A DNA stretch of 9,397 bases from Rhodospirillaceae bacterium (GTDB lineage Bacteria; Pseudomonadota; Alphaproteobacteria; Rhodospirillales; 2-02-FULL-58-16). The stretch covers positions 1 to 9,397 of the forward strand of contig JAUXMA010000040.1 in the NCBI GenBank assembly GCA_030623425.1, written 5' to 3'. Position numbers and translations under genes: made by a program. This document shows, in pieces, positions 1 to 7,633 of this stretch (the first letter of the stretch is position 1; the number at the start of each line of letters is the position of its first letter). The notes beneath the pieces were generated by a model, which saw only the letters and a program-made list of their open reading frames with translations, was not told where the DNA came from and did no database searches.

Positions 1-15
1 GACGATCATTCAAAT

Positions 16-44
16 AGTGTAACCTGTCACTGATCAGTTTACAA
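16..44 (-). promoter_or_regulatory. Leftward sigma70-like promoter at window edge
   Basis: On the minus strand TTGTAA (44-39) is followed by a 17-nt spacer and TACACT (21-16). Each hexamer matches 4 of 6 consensus bases, including the leading TTG and the TA...T of the -10. Transcription would start near position 9 and run left out of the window. The stretch lies downstream of the rmuC stop codon and is markedly AT-richer than the surroundings. The gene served is not visible. The call rests on spacing and sequence alone. Confidence 0.45.
18..43. promoter_or_regulatory. Inverted-repeat operator inside the leftward promoter
   Basis: TGTAACCTG (18-26) and CAGTTTACA (35-43) are 9-bp arms with one mismatch, separated by 8 bp. 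A perfect 10-bp palindrome, ACTGATCAGT, is nested at 29-38. The repeat covers the promoter spacer and touches both hexamers, the classic position for a repressor. The arm sequence and size resemble operators of TetR-family repressors that control efflux pumps, but that is resemblance only. No regulator gene is in the window. Confidence 0.45.
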
Positions 45-119
45 TTCTCAACATGCCTTATACCAACCTCTCCGATTGATCGAGGAACCCGCGCGCCGGT
101 CAAAACCGGAAGCTCGCCG

Positions 120-1193
120 CTACACCGGAGGGGGCAAACCCTCGGTCTCGGCCGGGGTATCGTCACCGATCTGCACGTCCTGGATCTTTTCGCCGCGGCC
201 GGCGATTTTCTTCGCCGAGGTGCTGATCTGGCCGATATCCTTGGCCGCCAAGTTGAAGTGGCCTTCCAGGCTGTCCACCCTTTTGTCGAGCCTGGCGACG
301 TCTTCCAGCATCCTCAAGACCTCGACCTGGATAACGCCGGCCTGTTCGCGCATGCGGACGTCCTTGAGCACGGCGCGCACCGTGTTCAGGGTCGCCATCA
401 GGGTCGTCGGCGAGACGATAAAGACCTTGGCCCGGTAGGATTTTTCGACGATGTCGGGAAGGCTGGCGTGCAATTCGGCGTAGACCGCTTCCGAGGGCAG
501 GAACATCAGCGCCGATTCGGCGGTCTCTCCGGGAACGATGTATTTCCCGGCGATGTCGCTGACGTGGACCATGACGGCGGCGCCGAACTCGCGCAGGGCT
601 TTTGTCAGCGCCGCGTCGTCCTTGGCTTTCCGCAAGGCGTAATAGCTTTCCAGCGGAAATTTGGCGTCGATGACGAAGGGACCGGGCGGGTACGGCAATT
701 TGATCAAGCAGTCGGCGCGCTTGCCGTTGCTCAAGCTTGCCTGCAATTGGTAAGCCGAGAGCGGCAGGATGTCGCTGACCAGACCGTTCAACTGGATTTC
801 GCCGAAGGCCCCGCGCGCCTGCTTGTTGGAGAGGATGTCCCGCAGGCCGACCACCTGCTCGGAAAGGTCGGTGATGTTCTTCTGCGCCGCGTCGATGACG
901 GCAAGGCGTTCATGGAGGGTTCTCAGCCTTTCCCCGGTCTTTTCCGTTTGCTCGGAAAGACTGTCGCCCAAACGCTTGGCGAGCGCGTCCAGGCGCTCGT
1001 TGACGCCGGTCTGCGCCAGCTGTTGGCGTCCCGCCAGCTGGGCTTGCGCCGCCGCCATGTTTTCGGCCGATTCGGTGAGCCGCGCCAAACGCATGGCGGC
1101 CTCGGCGCGGGCCCGCTCGGAGCGCAGCAACACCACCAGGACAACGACAAGAATCGCCCCGGCCGCCGCCAATATGAGAAAGGTCTCGTTCAT
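120..1193 (-). CDS. rmuC: DNA recombination protein RmuC
   Basis: The 357-residue protein belongs to the RmuC family, membrane-anchored predicted nucleases of the PD-(D/E)XK type. In E. coli, RmuC limits inversion at short inverted repeats. Residues 5-23 form one hydrophobic N-terminal helix. Residues 25-120 are Arg/Glu/Ala-rich and likely coiled coil. The nuclease core follows, with RGAFGEIQL (127-135), ADCLIKLP (160-167), IDAKFPLE (175-182, giving the D-x-K pair D176/K178), FLPSEAVYAEL (231-241) and SPTTLMATLNTV (261-272). The acidic/proline C-terminal tail (about 340-357) is probably disordered. The ATG at 1193 is preceded by GAAGGGGG. It is somewhat shorter than E. coli RmuC (475 residues), mainly in the coiled coil and tail, which is common in alphaproteobacteria. 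No clear terminator follows; a 5-bp GC hairpin at 96-109 lacks a T run. Confidence 0.93.
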   Translation of the reverse strand: MNETFLILAAAGAILVVVLVVLLRSERARAEAAMRLARLTESAENMAAAQAQLAGRQQLAQTGVNERLDALAKRLGDSLSEQTEKTGERLRTLHERLAVIDAAQKNITDLSEQVVGLRDILSNKQARGAFGEIQLNGLVSDILPLSAYQLQASLSNGKRADCLIKLPYPPGPFVIDAKFPLESYYALRKAKDDAALTKALREFGAAVMVHVSDIAGKYIVPGETAESALMFLPSEAVYAELHASLPDIVEKSYRAKVFIVSPTTLMATLNTVRAVLKDVRMREQAGVIQVEVLRMLEDVARLDKRVDSLEGHFNLAAKDIGQISTSAKKIAGRGEKIQDVQIGDDTPAETEGLPPPV

Positions 1194-1270
1194 GCCCGAG
1201 GGCCCCCTTCGGTCTTTGCGAACCTTGCCTCAGGGCGCCGCAAAAGGCAAACCCCGCCGCCGTGACCTTA

Positions 1271-1513
1271 GAGCCTGTTTGGGAAGTTCATCACGGATTG
1301 CGCCGCGTTTACAAGGTCTTGGGGTGAGGTCAGGCGGCGTGCCGCGATGCTGGAGCATCGCAAGCGGCGGCTGACGACGTCCCAAGGCCTTGAAAACACG
1401 GCCCTCCGGGTTGACCTCGGGGTCCGGGGTGACCCCGGGATTCAAGATTCCGGGGGACACCCCCGTGGCCCCCGGGGAAGCGCGATTGCCGCGTCGCCAA
1501 TGCTTGACAATGC
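1271..1513. mobile_element. Possible IS remnant, one end only
   Basis: The sequence GAGCCTGTTTGGGAA at 1271-1285, directly preceded by TTA, resembles terminal inverted repeats of IS5-family elements, which often begin GAGCCT.TTTGG and duplicate short T/A-rich targets. No transposase is recognisable and no matching inverted end is seen up to about 1540, so at most one end plus internal scar remains. The right limit is where similarity to the neighbouring transporter fragment begins. From 1194 to 1270 only the rmuC leader is present. The stretch may instead be unrelated intergenic DNA. Confidence 0.25.
1329..1375. repeat. Imperfect long hairpin in intergenic DNA
   Basis: An 8-bp perfect inverted repeat GCGATGCT/AGCATCGC (1344-1351 and 1354-1361, 2-nt loop) is flanked by a matching outer pair GTCAG (1329-1333) and CTGAC (1371-1375), with an internal loop between. 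Two further perfect short inverted repeats follow: CCGGGGT-G-ACCCCGG (1424-1438) and CGGGGG-ACA-CCCCCG (1451-1465). The tract could fold as RNA or be the decayed inside of a mobile element. No T run marks it as a terminator. Confidence 0.4.
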
Positions 1514-1816
1514 TTCCTCGAAAGGGACATCGCCGCCGCCAAGATAGCCGAAGACGAAGGAGGTGCCCGCCTTGGTCGCCGTCTCCAGCGCCGCCACGGC
1601 GGAATTGAGCGACAGGAACAAACCCTTGAAAAGCGGCACTTTGAGGAGCACCAGGGCGAGCACGAACTGAACCGCCAATCCGCCGCCGGCGATCTTCCAG
1701 GTGGCCCGCCGGCGGTTCTCGCTGACCGCCCAGGCCAGCGCCGTCAGTGAGGCGATGCCGAGAAGACTCTGCCAAATCAAGGTTCGCCCCTCTCGCCGGT
1801 GGATGAGGCTGGCCAC
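1442..1816 (-). pseudogene. Truncated NupC/CNT-type nucleoside transporter
   Basis: The open frame of 124 residues matches the N-terminus of concentrative nucleoside transporters (CNT/NupC), inner-membrane symporters normally of about 400 or more residues. Visible family features are the first helix and SENRR (residues 13-37), a second hydrophobic segment with LLKVP (45-61) and the conserved GTSFVFGYLGGG block (84-95). Similarity stops around residue 101 (position about 1514). The next 23 residues are Pro/Gly/Arg-rich and the rest of the transporter, including all core helices, is missing. A TTG at 1780, preceded by GAGAGGGG, is a better start than the ATG at 1816 and gives a protein beginning near IWQSLLG. 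It is divergent from def. The missing 3' portion next to an IS-end-like sequence suggests deletion. I am fairly sure of the family from recalled conserved blocks, and confident that it is not functional. Confidence 0.65.
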
Positions 1817-1846
1817 TATAATGGAGCCGCCGCCGACTTCCTATCC

Positions 1847-1875
1847 TTGACGGCGGCGGACCGAGGCCATATGTG
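1847..1875 (+). promoter_or_regulatory. Candidate promoter for def-fmt
   Basis: TTGACG (1847-1852) is followed after 17 nt by TATGTG (1870-1875). The strong -35 and weak -10 fit the alphaproteobacterial pattern. Transcription would begin near 1882, giving a leader of about 33 nt to the ATG at 1915. It would also exclude the upstream GTG at 1873 as the def start. A perfect TATAAT at 1817-1822 lies upstream but has no recognisable -35 at the right distance. Confidence 0.38.
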
Positions 1876-1914
1876 AATCCGGCGCCAAACATACGCGAGA
1901 CATGCAAGGTTCCC

Positions 1915-2439
1915 ATGGCCGTCCTGCCCATCATCATCGCCCCGGACCCCCGCTTGAAAGCCGTTTGTGAACCGGTGGAGCAAGTCAACGGCGAGATCGT
2001 CAAGCTCATGAACGACTTGCTGAAAAGCATGTATGCGGCGCCTGGCGTCGGCTTGTCGGCGCCGCAGGTGGGCATTCTCAAACGGGTCATCGTCGTCGAC
2101 ACGGCGCGCCGGGAAGAGGAGCCGAATCCGCTGGCGATGGCCAATCCCGAGATCGTCTGGGTTTCGGAAGAGGTGGTCGACAACGAGGAAGGCTGCCTGT
2201 CGTTTCCCGAGCACTACGCCGAGGTCACCCGCCCGGCCCGGGTCCAGATACGCTATCTGGATCGCGGCAACGCCATTCGGGAGATCGAAGCCGACGGCCT
2301 GCTGGCCAGATGCCTTCTCCACGAAATGGATCATTTGGACGGGGTTCTGTTCGTCGATCATCTATCTTTTTTGAAGCGCAACATGATCCTCCGCAAACTG
2401 GTCAAGATGAAGAAACTGGAAGAGGCCGTCGCCATCTAG
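1915..2439 (+). CDS. def: Peptide deformylase
   Basis: The 174-residue enzyme removes the formyl group from the N-terminal methionine of nascent proteins at the ribosome, using an Fe(II) or Zn site. All three family motifs are present: GVGLSAPQ (44-51), EGCLS (92-96, metal-binding Cys94) and HEMDH (136-140, metal ligands His136 and His140, catalytic Glu137). The residue before HEMDH is Leu, where many homologues have Gln. The ATG at 1915 is chosen because AAGG lies 5 nt upstream and the length matches the family. A GTG at 1873 would add 14 residues with no family similarity. The Lys-rich C-terminal helix is typical. The stop is 14 nt before fmt, so the two are almost certainly cotranscribed, pairing removal and addition of the formyl group. 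Confidence 0.96.
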   Translation: MAVLPIIIAPDPRLKAVCEPVEQVNGEIVKLMNDLLKSMYAAPGVGLSAPQVGILKRVIVVDTARREEEPNPLAMANPEIVWVSEEVVDNEEGCLSFPEHYAEVTRPARVQIRYLDRGNAIREIEADGLLARCLLHEMDHLDGVLFVDHLSFLKRNMILRKLVKMKKLEEAVAI

Positions 2440-2453
2440 GCGACGCCCCCGCC

Positions 2454-3398
2454 ATGCCCTGCCTGCGCCTGGTTTTCATGGCAAGCGCCGACTTCGCGCT
2501 GCCCGTTCTGGCCGCCCTGCTGGACGCCGGGCACGAGGTCGTTTGCGTCTATTCGCGGCCGCCCCGGCCGGCCGGCCGCGGCCACCGGGAACGTCCCTCG
2601 CCGGTGCACTCCTTGGCGGCGGAAAAGGCCATTTCGGTCCGCACGCCGAAGTCCCTGGATGGCAAGGACGATCAGGCCGCCTTCGCGGCGCTGGCCGCCG
2701 ATGCCGCCGTCGTCGTCGCCTACGGCCTGATCCTGCCGGCGCCGGTTCTCGAGGCGCCCCGGCTCGGCTGCCTCAACGTTCATGCCTCGCTGCTGCCGCG
2801 CTGGCGCGGGGCGGCGCCGATCGAGCGGGCGATCATCGCCGGCGACGAGCAATCCGGCGTCACCATCATACGAATGAACGAAGGCCTGGACACCGGACCG
2901 GCGGTGCTGGGCGAGAGCGTTCCGATCACCGCCGAGACGACGGCCGGGGACCTGCGCGACGCCCTGGGCGCGCTCGGCGCGCGTCTGATCGTCGAGGCCC
3001 TGGACGGCCTCGCCGAAGGACGCCTAACGCCGATGCCGCAGCCGTCGGACGGCGTCACCTACGCCCGCAAACTGGACCGCGGCGAGGGCCGTTTGGACTG
3101 GTCGCGGCCGGCGGCGGAACTGGAGCGCCTGGTCCGGGCGCTCACCCCCTGGCCCGGCGTCTGGTTCGAACATCAAGGCGCTCGCATCAAGGTGCTGGCT
3201 GCGCAAGTGGTGGAGACGGCGGGAAAAGGCTCTCCCGGCACCGTCCTTGATGACCGGCTCGCCGTCGCCTGCGGCGCGGCGGCGGCGGAACGAGGGGCGC
3301 TCAGGCTTGTCCGGGTGCAGCGGGCGGGCAAGCAAGCGGCGGCGGCCGAGGATTTCCTGCGCGGCTACCCCCTGCCGCAAGGGAGCCGGCTGTCGTGA
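2454..3398 (+). CDS. fmt: Methionyl-tRNA formyltransferase
   Basis: The 314-residue enzyme (E. coli Fmt has 315) transfers a formyl group from 10-formyltetrahydrofolate to initiator Met-tRNA. The N-terminal formyltransferase domain (about 1-190) contains RPPRPAGRG (35-43), RPSPV (47-51), the catalytic block [18 protein letters not shown] (107-124, Asn108 and His110) and GLDTGP (144-149, Asp146). The C-terminal OB-like domain starts near [15 protein letters not shown] (202-216). The ATG at 2454 gives the family length; the frame stays open upstream to 2310 but only through def. No good ribosome binding site precedes it, so coupling to def, 14 nt upstream, is likely. The usual N-terminal MGTPDFA-like loop reads MASADFA (9-15), a mild departure in a conserved spot. 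The gene ends 24 nt from a convergent gene with no obvious terminator. Confidence 0.96.
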   Translation: MPCLRLVFMASADFALPVLAALLDAGHEVVCVYSRPPRPAGRGHRERPSPVHSLAAEKAISVRTPKSLDGKDDQAAFAALAADAAVVVAYGLILPAPVLEAPRLGCLNVHASLLPRWRGAAPIERAIIAGDEQSGVTIIRMNEGLDTGPAVLGESVPITAETTAGDLRDALGALGARLIVEALDGLAEGRLTPMPQPSDGVTYARKLDRGEGRLDWSRPAAELERLVRALTPWPGVWFEHQGARIKVLAAQVVETAGKGSPGTVLDDRLAVACGAAAAERGALRLVRVQRAGKQAAAAEDFLRGYPLPQGSRLS

Positions 3399-3422
3399 AC
3401 GAAACCGCCCGGCCCGCCCCCT

Positions 3423-3962
3423 TCAGTCCAGGTCCGGCAACGCCGGCGCCGATTTCTCGATCGCGCGAAATTTTTCGATGCCCTGTTTCATGTCCGAGTC
3501 GCTGTCGCCATAGATTTCCATGATCAGCGGACGGGTGAAAGTGGTCATGTAATCTTTCAGTTCCCGGGCTTTGCCCTCCGACAACTTGAGGGATTCGACG
3601 TCATTGACATCAATACCTTGTTGGCGTAGCGCGATGCGCAAGGAATAGACATCGTAACTGGGCAACTCCCCCAGCTTGCGCATGAGGATGAGGTCGGGAT
3701 GGCTCGATGCTTCCGGCCAGTCGGGCCCCCCCAGGGCATCGATTTCCACCTGCCCGCTGCCGGCATGAATGTCATCGAAAAATTCGACGACGCTTTCAAG
3801 GCGGGCGTTTTTGATCAGCCGCGCCCTTTTCAAGGCCTTCGTTTCCACGGGAAGAATGGACAGGGGGAGGATGTGCGGGGAATCCCTGTCGACATCACCG
3901 GCTTCCGTCGATTTCTGCTCGCTCATTGGCTGCTTGTGTCCGCTGATTTGGGGCCGGGCCAT
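3423..3962 (-). CDS. Conserved-looking hypothetical protein
   Basis: I do not recognise a named family. The 179-residue product is soluble, with no signal peptide or membrane segment. Residues 1-28 are polar and probably disordered. The remainder is a mixed, Leu- and Asp/Glu-rich fold, with ILPVETKALKRARLIKN (36-52) and LRIALRQQGIDVNDVESLKL (108-127) likely helical. An in-frame ATG at 3926 (MSEQ...) would give 167 residues; neither start has a clear Shine-Dalgarno sequence. Codon use matches the neighbours and the frame is clean for 180 codons, so it appears to be a real gene. It lies convergent with fmt and divergent from truA, splitting a pair that is often adjacent in alphaproteobacteria. 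The 3963-4073 gap to truA shows no convincing promoter on either strand. Confidence 0.75.
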   Translation of the reverse strand: MARPQISGHKQPMSEQKSTEAGDVDRDSPHILPLSILPVETKALKRARLIKNARLESVVEFFDDIHAGSGQVEIDALGGPDWPEASSHPDLILMRKLGELPSYDVYSLRIALRQQGIDVNDVESLKLSEGKARELKDYMTTFTRPLIMEIYGDSDSDMKQGIEKFRAIEKSAPALPDLD

Positions 3963-4073
3963 TGGCGATCACGGGATGGGGAAAACAACTTAGCAAATTA
4001 ATCCGCCGCCGAAAGCCCCGTCTTGCGAATAAACGGTCGATTAAGGCTCCGCCTCCCGGCTACAACTAAGATC

Positions 4074-4820
4074 ATGCCCCGTTACAAGATCACCGTCGAA
4101 TACGACGGCAGCGGTTTCGTCGGCTGGCAACGTCAGGAAAACGGCCTCGGCGTTCAGCAGGCGATCGAGGAGGCCATCGCCGGATTCTCGGGCGAGACCG
4201 TCACCCTGTTCGCCGCCGGGCGGACCGACGCCGGCGTCCACGCCTTGGGCCAGGTGGCCCATTTCGACTTGCAAAGGGAGTTCGACGCCGACACCGTCCG
4301 CGACGCCGTCAACTTCCACCTCAAACCGGCGCCGGTGGCGGTGCTCGAGGCCGAGCCGGCTAAAGCCGATTTCGACGCCCGCCTGTCGGCCCGTCAACGC
4401 GCCTATCTCTACCGCCTCTGCAACCGCCGGGCGCCGCCGGTTCTGGAACGGAAACGCGCCTGGTGGGTGGCCACGCCCCTTGACGAGGCGGCGATGGCGG
4501 ATGCGGCGCGGGTGCTGACGGGGAAGCATGACTTCACCACCTTCCGCGCCGTCAATTGCCAGGCCAAGTCCCCGGACAAGACCCTGGACGTGCTCGACGT
4601 TGCCCGCGAGGGAGATTTTATTCTTATCCGGGCTCGCGCCAAGTCTTTCATGCACCACCAGGTACGCAACATCGTCGGCACCCTGAAACTGGTCGGCGAA
4701 GGCAAGTGGACGACCGAAGACGTGACGGCGGCGCTGGAGGCTCGCGACCGCGCCCGCGGCGGCCCGACGGCGCCGGCGGAAGGGCTCTACCTGGTGGAGG
4801 TGCTATACCAACGCTGCTGA
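4074..4820 (+). CDS. truA: tRNA pseudouridine(38-40) synthase TruA
   Basis: The 248-residue enzyme isomerises uridines 38-40 in the anticodon arm of many tRNAs. It carries [12 protein letters not shown] (10-21), the catalytic motif GRTDAGVHA (49-57, Asp52), RAYLYRL (109-115, with the conserved active-site Tyr111), HDFTTFRA (152-159) and [11 protein letters not shown] (192-202). Length is close to the family norm (E. coli 270). The ATG at 4074 is chosen because the family begins near [10 protein letters not shown]; the frame opens upstream with a TTG at 4023 but nothing there is conserved. The ribosome binding site is weak (TAAG). It is separated from def-fmt by an opposing gene and so probably has its own promoter. 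Downstream, 69 nt separate it from a convergent gene; CCTCC/GGAGG in that gap could form a small hairpin but no T run follows. Confidence 0.95.
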   Translation: MPRYKITVEYDGSGFVGWQRQENGLGVQQAIEEAIAGFSGETVTLFAAGRTDAGVHALGQVAHFDLQREFDADTVRDAVNFHLKPAPVAVLEAEPAKADFDARLSARQRAYLYRLCNRRAPPVLERKRAWWVATPLDEAAMADAARVLTGKHDFTTFRAVNCQAKSPDKTLDVLDVAREGDFILIRARAKSFMHHQVRNIVGTLKLVGEGKWTTEDVTAALEARDRARGGPTAPAEGLYLVEVLYQRC

Positions 4821-4889
4821 TTCCCGACCCCCGATCGGCGGCCTCCCCGCCCCGTGGAGGAAGCGAGGAAACCGGCTCTCTGGCGGCGG

Positions 4890-5456
4890 CTACAACATTT
4901 CCTCGGCGAAGGCGCTAATGAAGACGCTCAACAGCAGATCGAGGGTAACCACGCCGGCCGCGACGATGGCGGACACGTCCAGGGCGACACGGGTGATGAA
5001 CCAAGCGTAGGCAAGGATCAAGGCAAAGACGACAAGGCCGAAAAAATTGGCCGCGTGCTCCGGCAGGATTCCCGCCATCATCATAATCGCCAGCGGCAGG
5101 TAGACTCCGTTCTGTAGCACGGACGCCCAATTGTAAGCGGTGATGTAACCCAAATAATGTTTCTCCCGGTCCAGCACCTTGACCATCGTCACCATGATCA
5201 GGGGAAAGGCGACCCAGGATATGACGTAGGCGATGGCTTCCACGGAAGCGAACCGCATGGGATGGACCGCCATCTCTTCCGCCGCGAAGCGCAGGAACAA
5301 CAGCACGGCAAAGAGGGGGGCGACGATGACGGCGGCGTAAAAGGAGCGCCAGAACCCTTCCAGGGTGATATTGAAAAAAGTCATGCCGCCGGCGTCGAAA
5401 CGGGCCAGCCGGTAGGCGCCGTAAAGAGAGGCGGCGGCTTCCCGCGCCGTCAGCAT
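4890..5456 (-). CDS. Multi-pass membrane protein of unknown function
   Basis: The 188-residue protein has a polar N-terminus (1-35) and about five hydrophobic segments, near residues 38-56, 72-92, 112-131, 137-155 and 160-183. Charged residues are concentrated in the connecting loops, for example [11 protein letters not shown] (94-104). I see no catalytic or transport signature. The overall plan resembles small Yip1-like membrane proteins, but I cannot confirm this. Its ATG at 5456 overlaps the dapE stop in the sequence ATGCTGA (7-nt overlap), with GGGA a few bases upstream, so translation is probably coupled to dapE. This places it as the last gene of the dapD-dapE unit. A role tied to lysine or cell-wall precursor metabolism is only a guess from position. 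Confidence 0.85.
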   Translation of the reverse strand: MLTAREAAASLYGAYRLARFDAGGMTFFNITLEGFWRSFYAAVIVAPLFAVLLFLRFAAEEMAVHPMRFASVEAIAYVISWVAFPLIMVTMVKVLDREKHYLGYITAYNWASVLQNGVYLPLAIMMMAGILPEHAANFFGLVVFALILAYAWFITRVALDVSAIVAAGVVTLDLLLSVFISAFAEEML

Positions 5457-6721
5457 CGGTTTTCCCGCGGTTTCCCCGTCGGGGCGTTGTTCCCCGAGAC
5501 GCCGGCCGATGCGGTTTCCCGCGCCCCTTTGTTTTTCTTCCCTGTCGCGGTTTCACCGTTCCCCGCTTCTTTAACGAAGTACCTTTCGAGCGCGGCTTGG
5601 TAGATTTCCGCCAGGGCTCGGATATCGGCGACGGCGACGTTCTCGTCAACCTTGTGCGCGGTCTCAATGATGAGTCCAAATTCGGCGACGGGGCAATAAT
5701 CCTTGATGAAGCGGGCGTCCGAGGTGCCGCCGGTAGTGCTGAGTTCCGGCCGCCGCCCGGTGACGTCCTCGACGGCGGCGGCAAGAACATCGCTCAACGG
5801 ACCCGGCGGGGTGAGGAAGGCTTCGCCGTTGATCTCCACGGCCAGGTCGAAGTCTCCGCCGACGTTTTCGCAACGATTCCTGATCCAAGCTTCCAGGCTG
5901 CCGCCGTCGTGCCGGCTGTTGAAGCGGATGTTGAACGCCGCCGTCGCCCTGGCGGGGATGACATTGGCGGCCTGGTTGCCGACGTCGATGGTTGTGATCT
6001 CCACCGTCGATGGCTGGAAATGCTCGCTGCCGTCGTCAAGGGGCGCCTCGTTGATGGCGGCAAGCATCCGCAACAGCCGGGGGATGGGATTGTCGGCCAG
6101 ATCGGGATAGGCGGAATGCCCTTGCGTCCCCAGCACGGTGAGGTATCCGTTGAGGTTGCCGCGGCGGCCGATCTTGATCATCTCGCCAAGGGCGCGCGGG
6201 TTGGTGGCTTCGCCGACCAAGCAGGCGTCGATGACTTCGCCGTTCTCCTGCATCCATTTCAGCACCTTGACCGTGCCGTTGATGGACGGCCCCTCCTCGT
6301 CGCCGGTGATGAGCAGGCTGATGGAACCGCCGAAATCGCCGCCGGCGGCGGCCAGGAAACGGGCGGCGGCGGCGACGAAGCAAGCGATGGCGCACTTCAT
6401 GTCGGCGGCGCCGCGGCCGTAAAGCCGCCCGTTTTCGATGCCGGCGCCGAAGGGATCTTGCGTCCATGCGGCGGCGTCGCCGACCGGCACCACGTCGGTA
6501 TGGCCGGCGAAGCAGAAATTGGGCGCGCTGGCGCCGTAACGGGCATAAAGGTTGTCCACATCGGCCGTGCCGGCCTCGGAAAAGGGCAGCCTGCGGCAGG
6601 CGAATCCGAGCCTCTGCAAAGCTCCTTGCACAACGTCGAGGGCGCCGCCGTCCTCGGGCGTGACGCTGGCACGGCGGATCAGCGCTCGGCTCAGTTCAAT
6701 CGGGTCGATGTCCTTGGTCAT
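5450..6721 (-). CDS. dapE: Succinyl-diaminopimelate desuccinylase
   Basis: The enzyme is a cytoplasmic di-zinc M20 hydrolase that cleaves N-succinyl-LL-diaminopimelate to LL-diaminopimelate and succinate in the lysine/meso-DAP pathway. Metal and catalytic residues match E. coli DapE: GHTD (His74, Asp76), GRGAADMK (102-109, bridging Asp107), ITGDEEGP (139-145, catalytic Glu142 with Glu143), VGEAT (169-173, Glu171) and TAHKVDE (354-360, His356). The lid/dimerisation domain (about 185-300) includes [12 protein letters not shown] and [12 protein letters not shown]. At 423 residues it is about 40 longer than usual. The excess is a polar Gly/Lys/Thr/Asn-rich tail after YF (381-382), with no family similarity. 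The ATG at 6721 has GGAAG upstream and lies 24 nt after the dapD stop. The tail runs into the overlap with the following membrane-protein gene. Confidence 0.95.
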   Translation of the reverse strand: MTKDIDPIELSRALIRRASVTPEDGGALDVVQGALQRLGFACRRLPFSEAGTADVDNLYARYGASAPNFCFAGHTDVVPVGDAAAWTQDPFGAGIENGRLYGRGAADMKCAIACFVAAAARFLAAAGGDFGGSISLLITGDEEGPSINGTVKVLKWMQENGEVIDACLVGEATNPRALGEMIKIGRRGNLNGYLTVLGTQGHSAYPDLADNPIPRLLRMLAAINEAPLDDGSEHFQPSTVEITTIDVGNQAANVIPARATAAFNIRFNSRHDGGSLEAWIRNRCENVGGDFDLAVEINGEAFLTPPGPLSDVLAAAVEDVTGRRPELSTTGGTSDARFIKDYCPVAEFGLIIETAHKVDENVAVADIRALAEIYQAALERYFVKEAGNGETATGKKNKGARETASAGVSGNNAPTGKPRENRC

Positions 6722-6745
6722 TCGACTTCCGGAGAAAGGTTCCGG

Positions 6746-7591
6746 TCAGTTCCTGAGCAACTCGTTGATGGATGTTTTCGAACGGGTTCTTTCGTCTACC
6801 GTTTTGACGATGACGGCGCAATACAGGTTGGGACCTGGCGAGCCGTCGGGCAACGGCTTGCCGGGCAAGGCGCCTGGCACCACCACCGAATAGGCCGGCA
6901 CCCGTCCGAAATGAATTTCGCCGGTGGTTCTGTCGACGATCTTGGTGGACGCGCCGATGAAAACGCCCATGGACAGCACCGAACCTTCCTCGACGATGGC
7001 GCCTTCGGCGACCTCGGCGCGGGCGCCGATGAAGCAGTTGTCCTCGACGATCACCGGCTCGGCTTGCAAGGGCTCGAGAACGCCACCGATGCCGACGCCG
7101 CCGGAAATGTGGCAGTCTTTGCCGATTTGCGCGCACGAGCCGATGGTTACCCAAGTGTCGATCATGGTGCCGCCGCCGACATAGGCGCCCAAATTCACGA
7201 AACTCGGCATCAACACCGCGCCGGGGGCGATGTAGGCCGAGCGGCGGACAACGCAATGGGGAACGGCGCGGAACCCCGCTTGCCGGAAACGCGCCTCGTC
7301 CCAGCCGGCGAATTTCGACTGAACCTTGTCGAACCAGGATGCCCCCCCCGGCCCGCCGGAAATGGTCTCCATGTCGTTGAGGCGAAACGACAGCAGCACC
7401 GCCTTCTTGAGCCACTGATTGACTTTCCAGTCGCCGACGCCGCGCCGTTCGGCGACCCGGGCCTGGCCTGTATCGAGGAGGTCGAGAGCCGTCTCGACGG
7501 CGTCGCGGACGTCTCCCTTGCCGGCAAAGGTAACGGTGTCGCGCGCTTCCCAGGCGGCGTCGATGGTGGCTTGTAGGTCGGCGGGATTCAT
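6746..7591 (-). CDS. dapD: Tetrahydrodipicolinate N-succinyltransferase
   Basis: The 281-residue enzyme uses succinyl-CoA to make N-succinyl-2-amino-6-ketopimelate from tetrahydrodipicolinate, the first succinylase-branch step toward meso-DAP and lysine. An N-terminal helical domain (1-100, with [20 protein letters not shown] at 54-73) precedes a left-handed beta-helix of hexapeptide repeats (about 105-235). Conserved segments include [20 protein letters not shown] (133-152), [11 protein letters not shown] (164-174) and [12 protein letters not shown] (183-194). The C-terminus ends KTSINELLR, as is usual. GGAAGG lies upstream of the ATG at 7591, but only 2 nt away. It comes before dapE (24-nt gap), so both DapD and DapE are made from one message; the aminotransferase step between them is encoded elsewhere. 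A candidate promoter lies 43 nt upstream. Confidence 0.97.
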   Translation of the reverse strand: MNPADLQATIDAAWEARDTVTFAGKGDVRDAVETALDLLDTGQARVAERRGVGDWKVNQWLKKAVLLSFRLNDMETISGGPGGASWFDKVQSKFAGWDEARFRQAGFRAVPHCVVRRSAYIAPGAVLMPSFVNLGAYVGGGTMIDTWVTIGSCAQIGKDCHISGGVGIGGVLEPLQAEPVIVEDNCFIGARAEVAEGAIVEEGSVLSMGVFIGASTKIVDRTTGEIHFGRVPAYSVVVPGALPGKPLPDGSPGPNLYCAVIVKTVDERTRSKTSINELLRN

Positions 7592-7633
7592 GGCCTTCCA
7601 GCGAGCAGATAAAATTGTCGATACGGGGCCTGG

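Noticed and set aside
96..109. CCGGT-CAAA-ACCGG hairpin as a terminator for rmuC
   Set aside because: The stem is only 5 bp and no T run follows it on the minus strand.
258..1265. A 335-codon plus-strand open frame opposite rmuC
   Set aside because: The RmuC frame has all family motifs, while this translation is compositionally biased and shows no recognisable domain.
1817..1822. Perfect TATAAT as a def promoter
   Set aside because: No -35-like hexamer lies 16-18 nt upstream on the plus strand (about 1794-1799 is CGCCGG), and the TTGACG/TATGTG pair further on fits better.
1230..2183. A 317-codon minus-strand frame spanning the transporter remnant and the start of def
   Set aside because: It overlaps def and the transporter remnant in another frame and changes character along its length. 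I treat it as a product of high GC rather than a gene, though its stretch below about 1514 is noted in the inverted-repeat finding.
2310..2453. Upstream extension of fmt by 48 codons
   Set aside because: The extension lies wholly over def and the short gap after it, and has no formyltransferase similarity; the ATG at 2454 gives the standard length.
5597..7576. A 659-codon open frame on the plus strand
   Set aside because: It is exactly antisense to dapE and dapD, both of which carry full catalytic motifs. Its translation is Gly/Asp/Val-rich with no domain, typical of the mirror frame of GC-rich genes.
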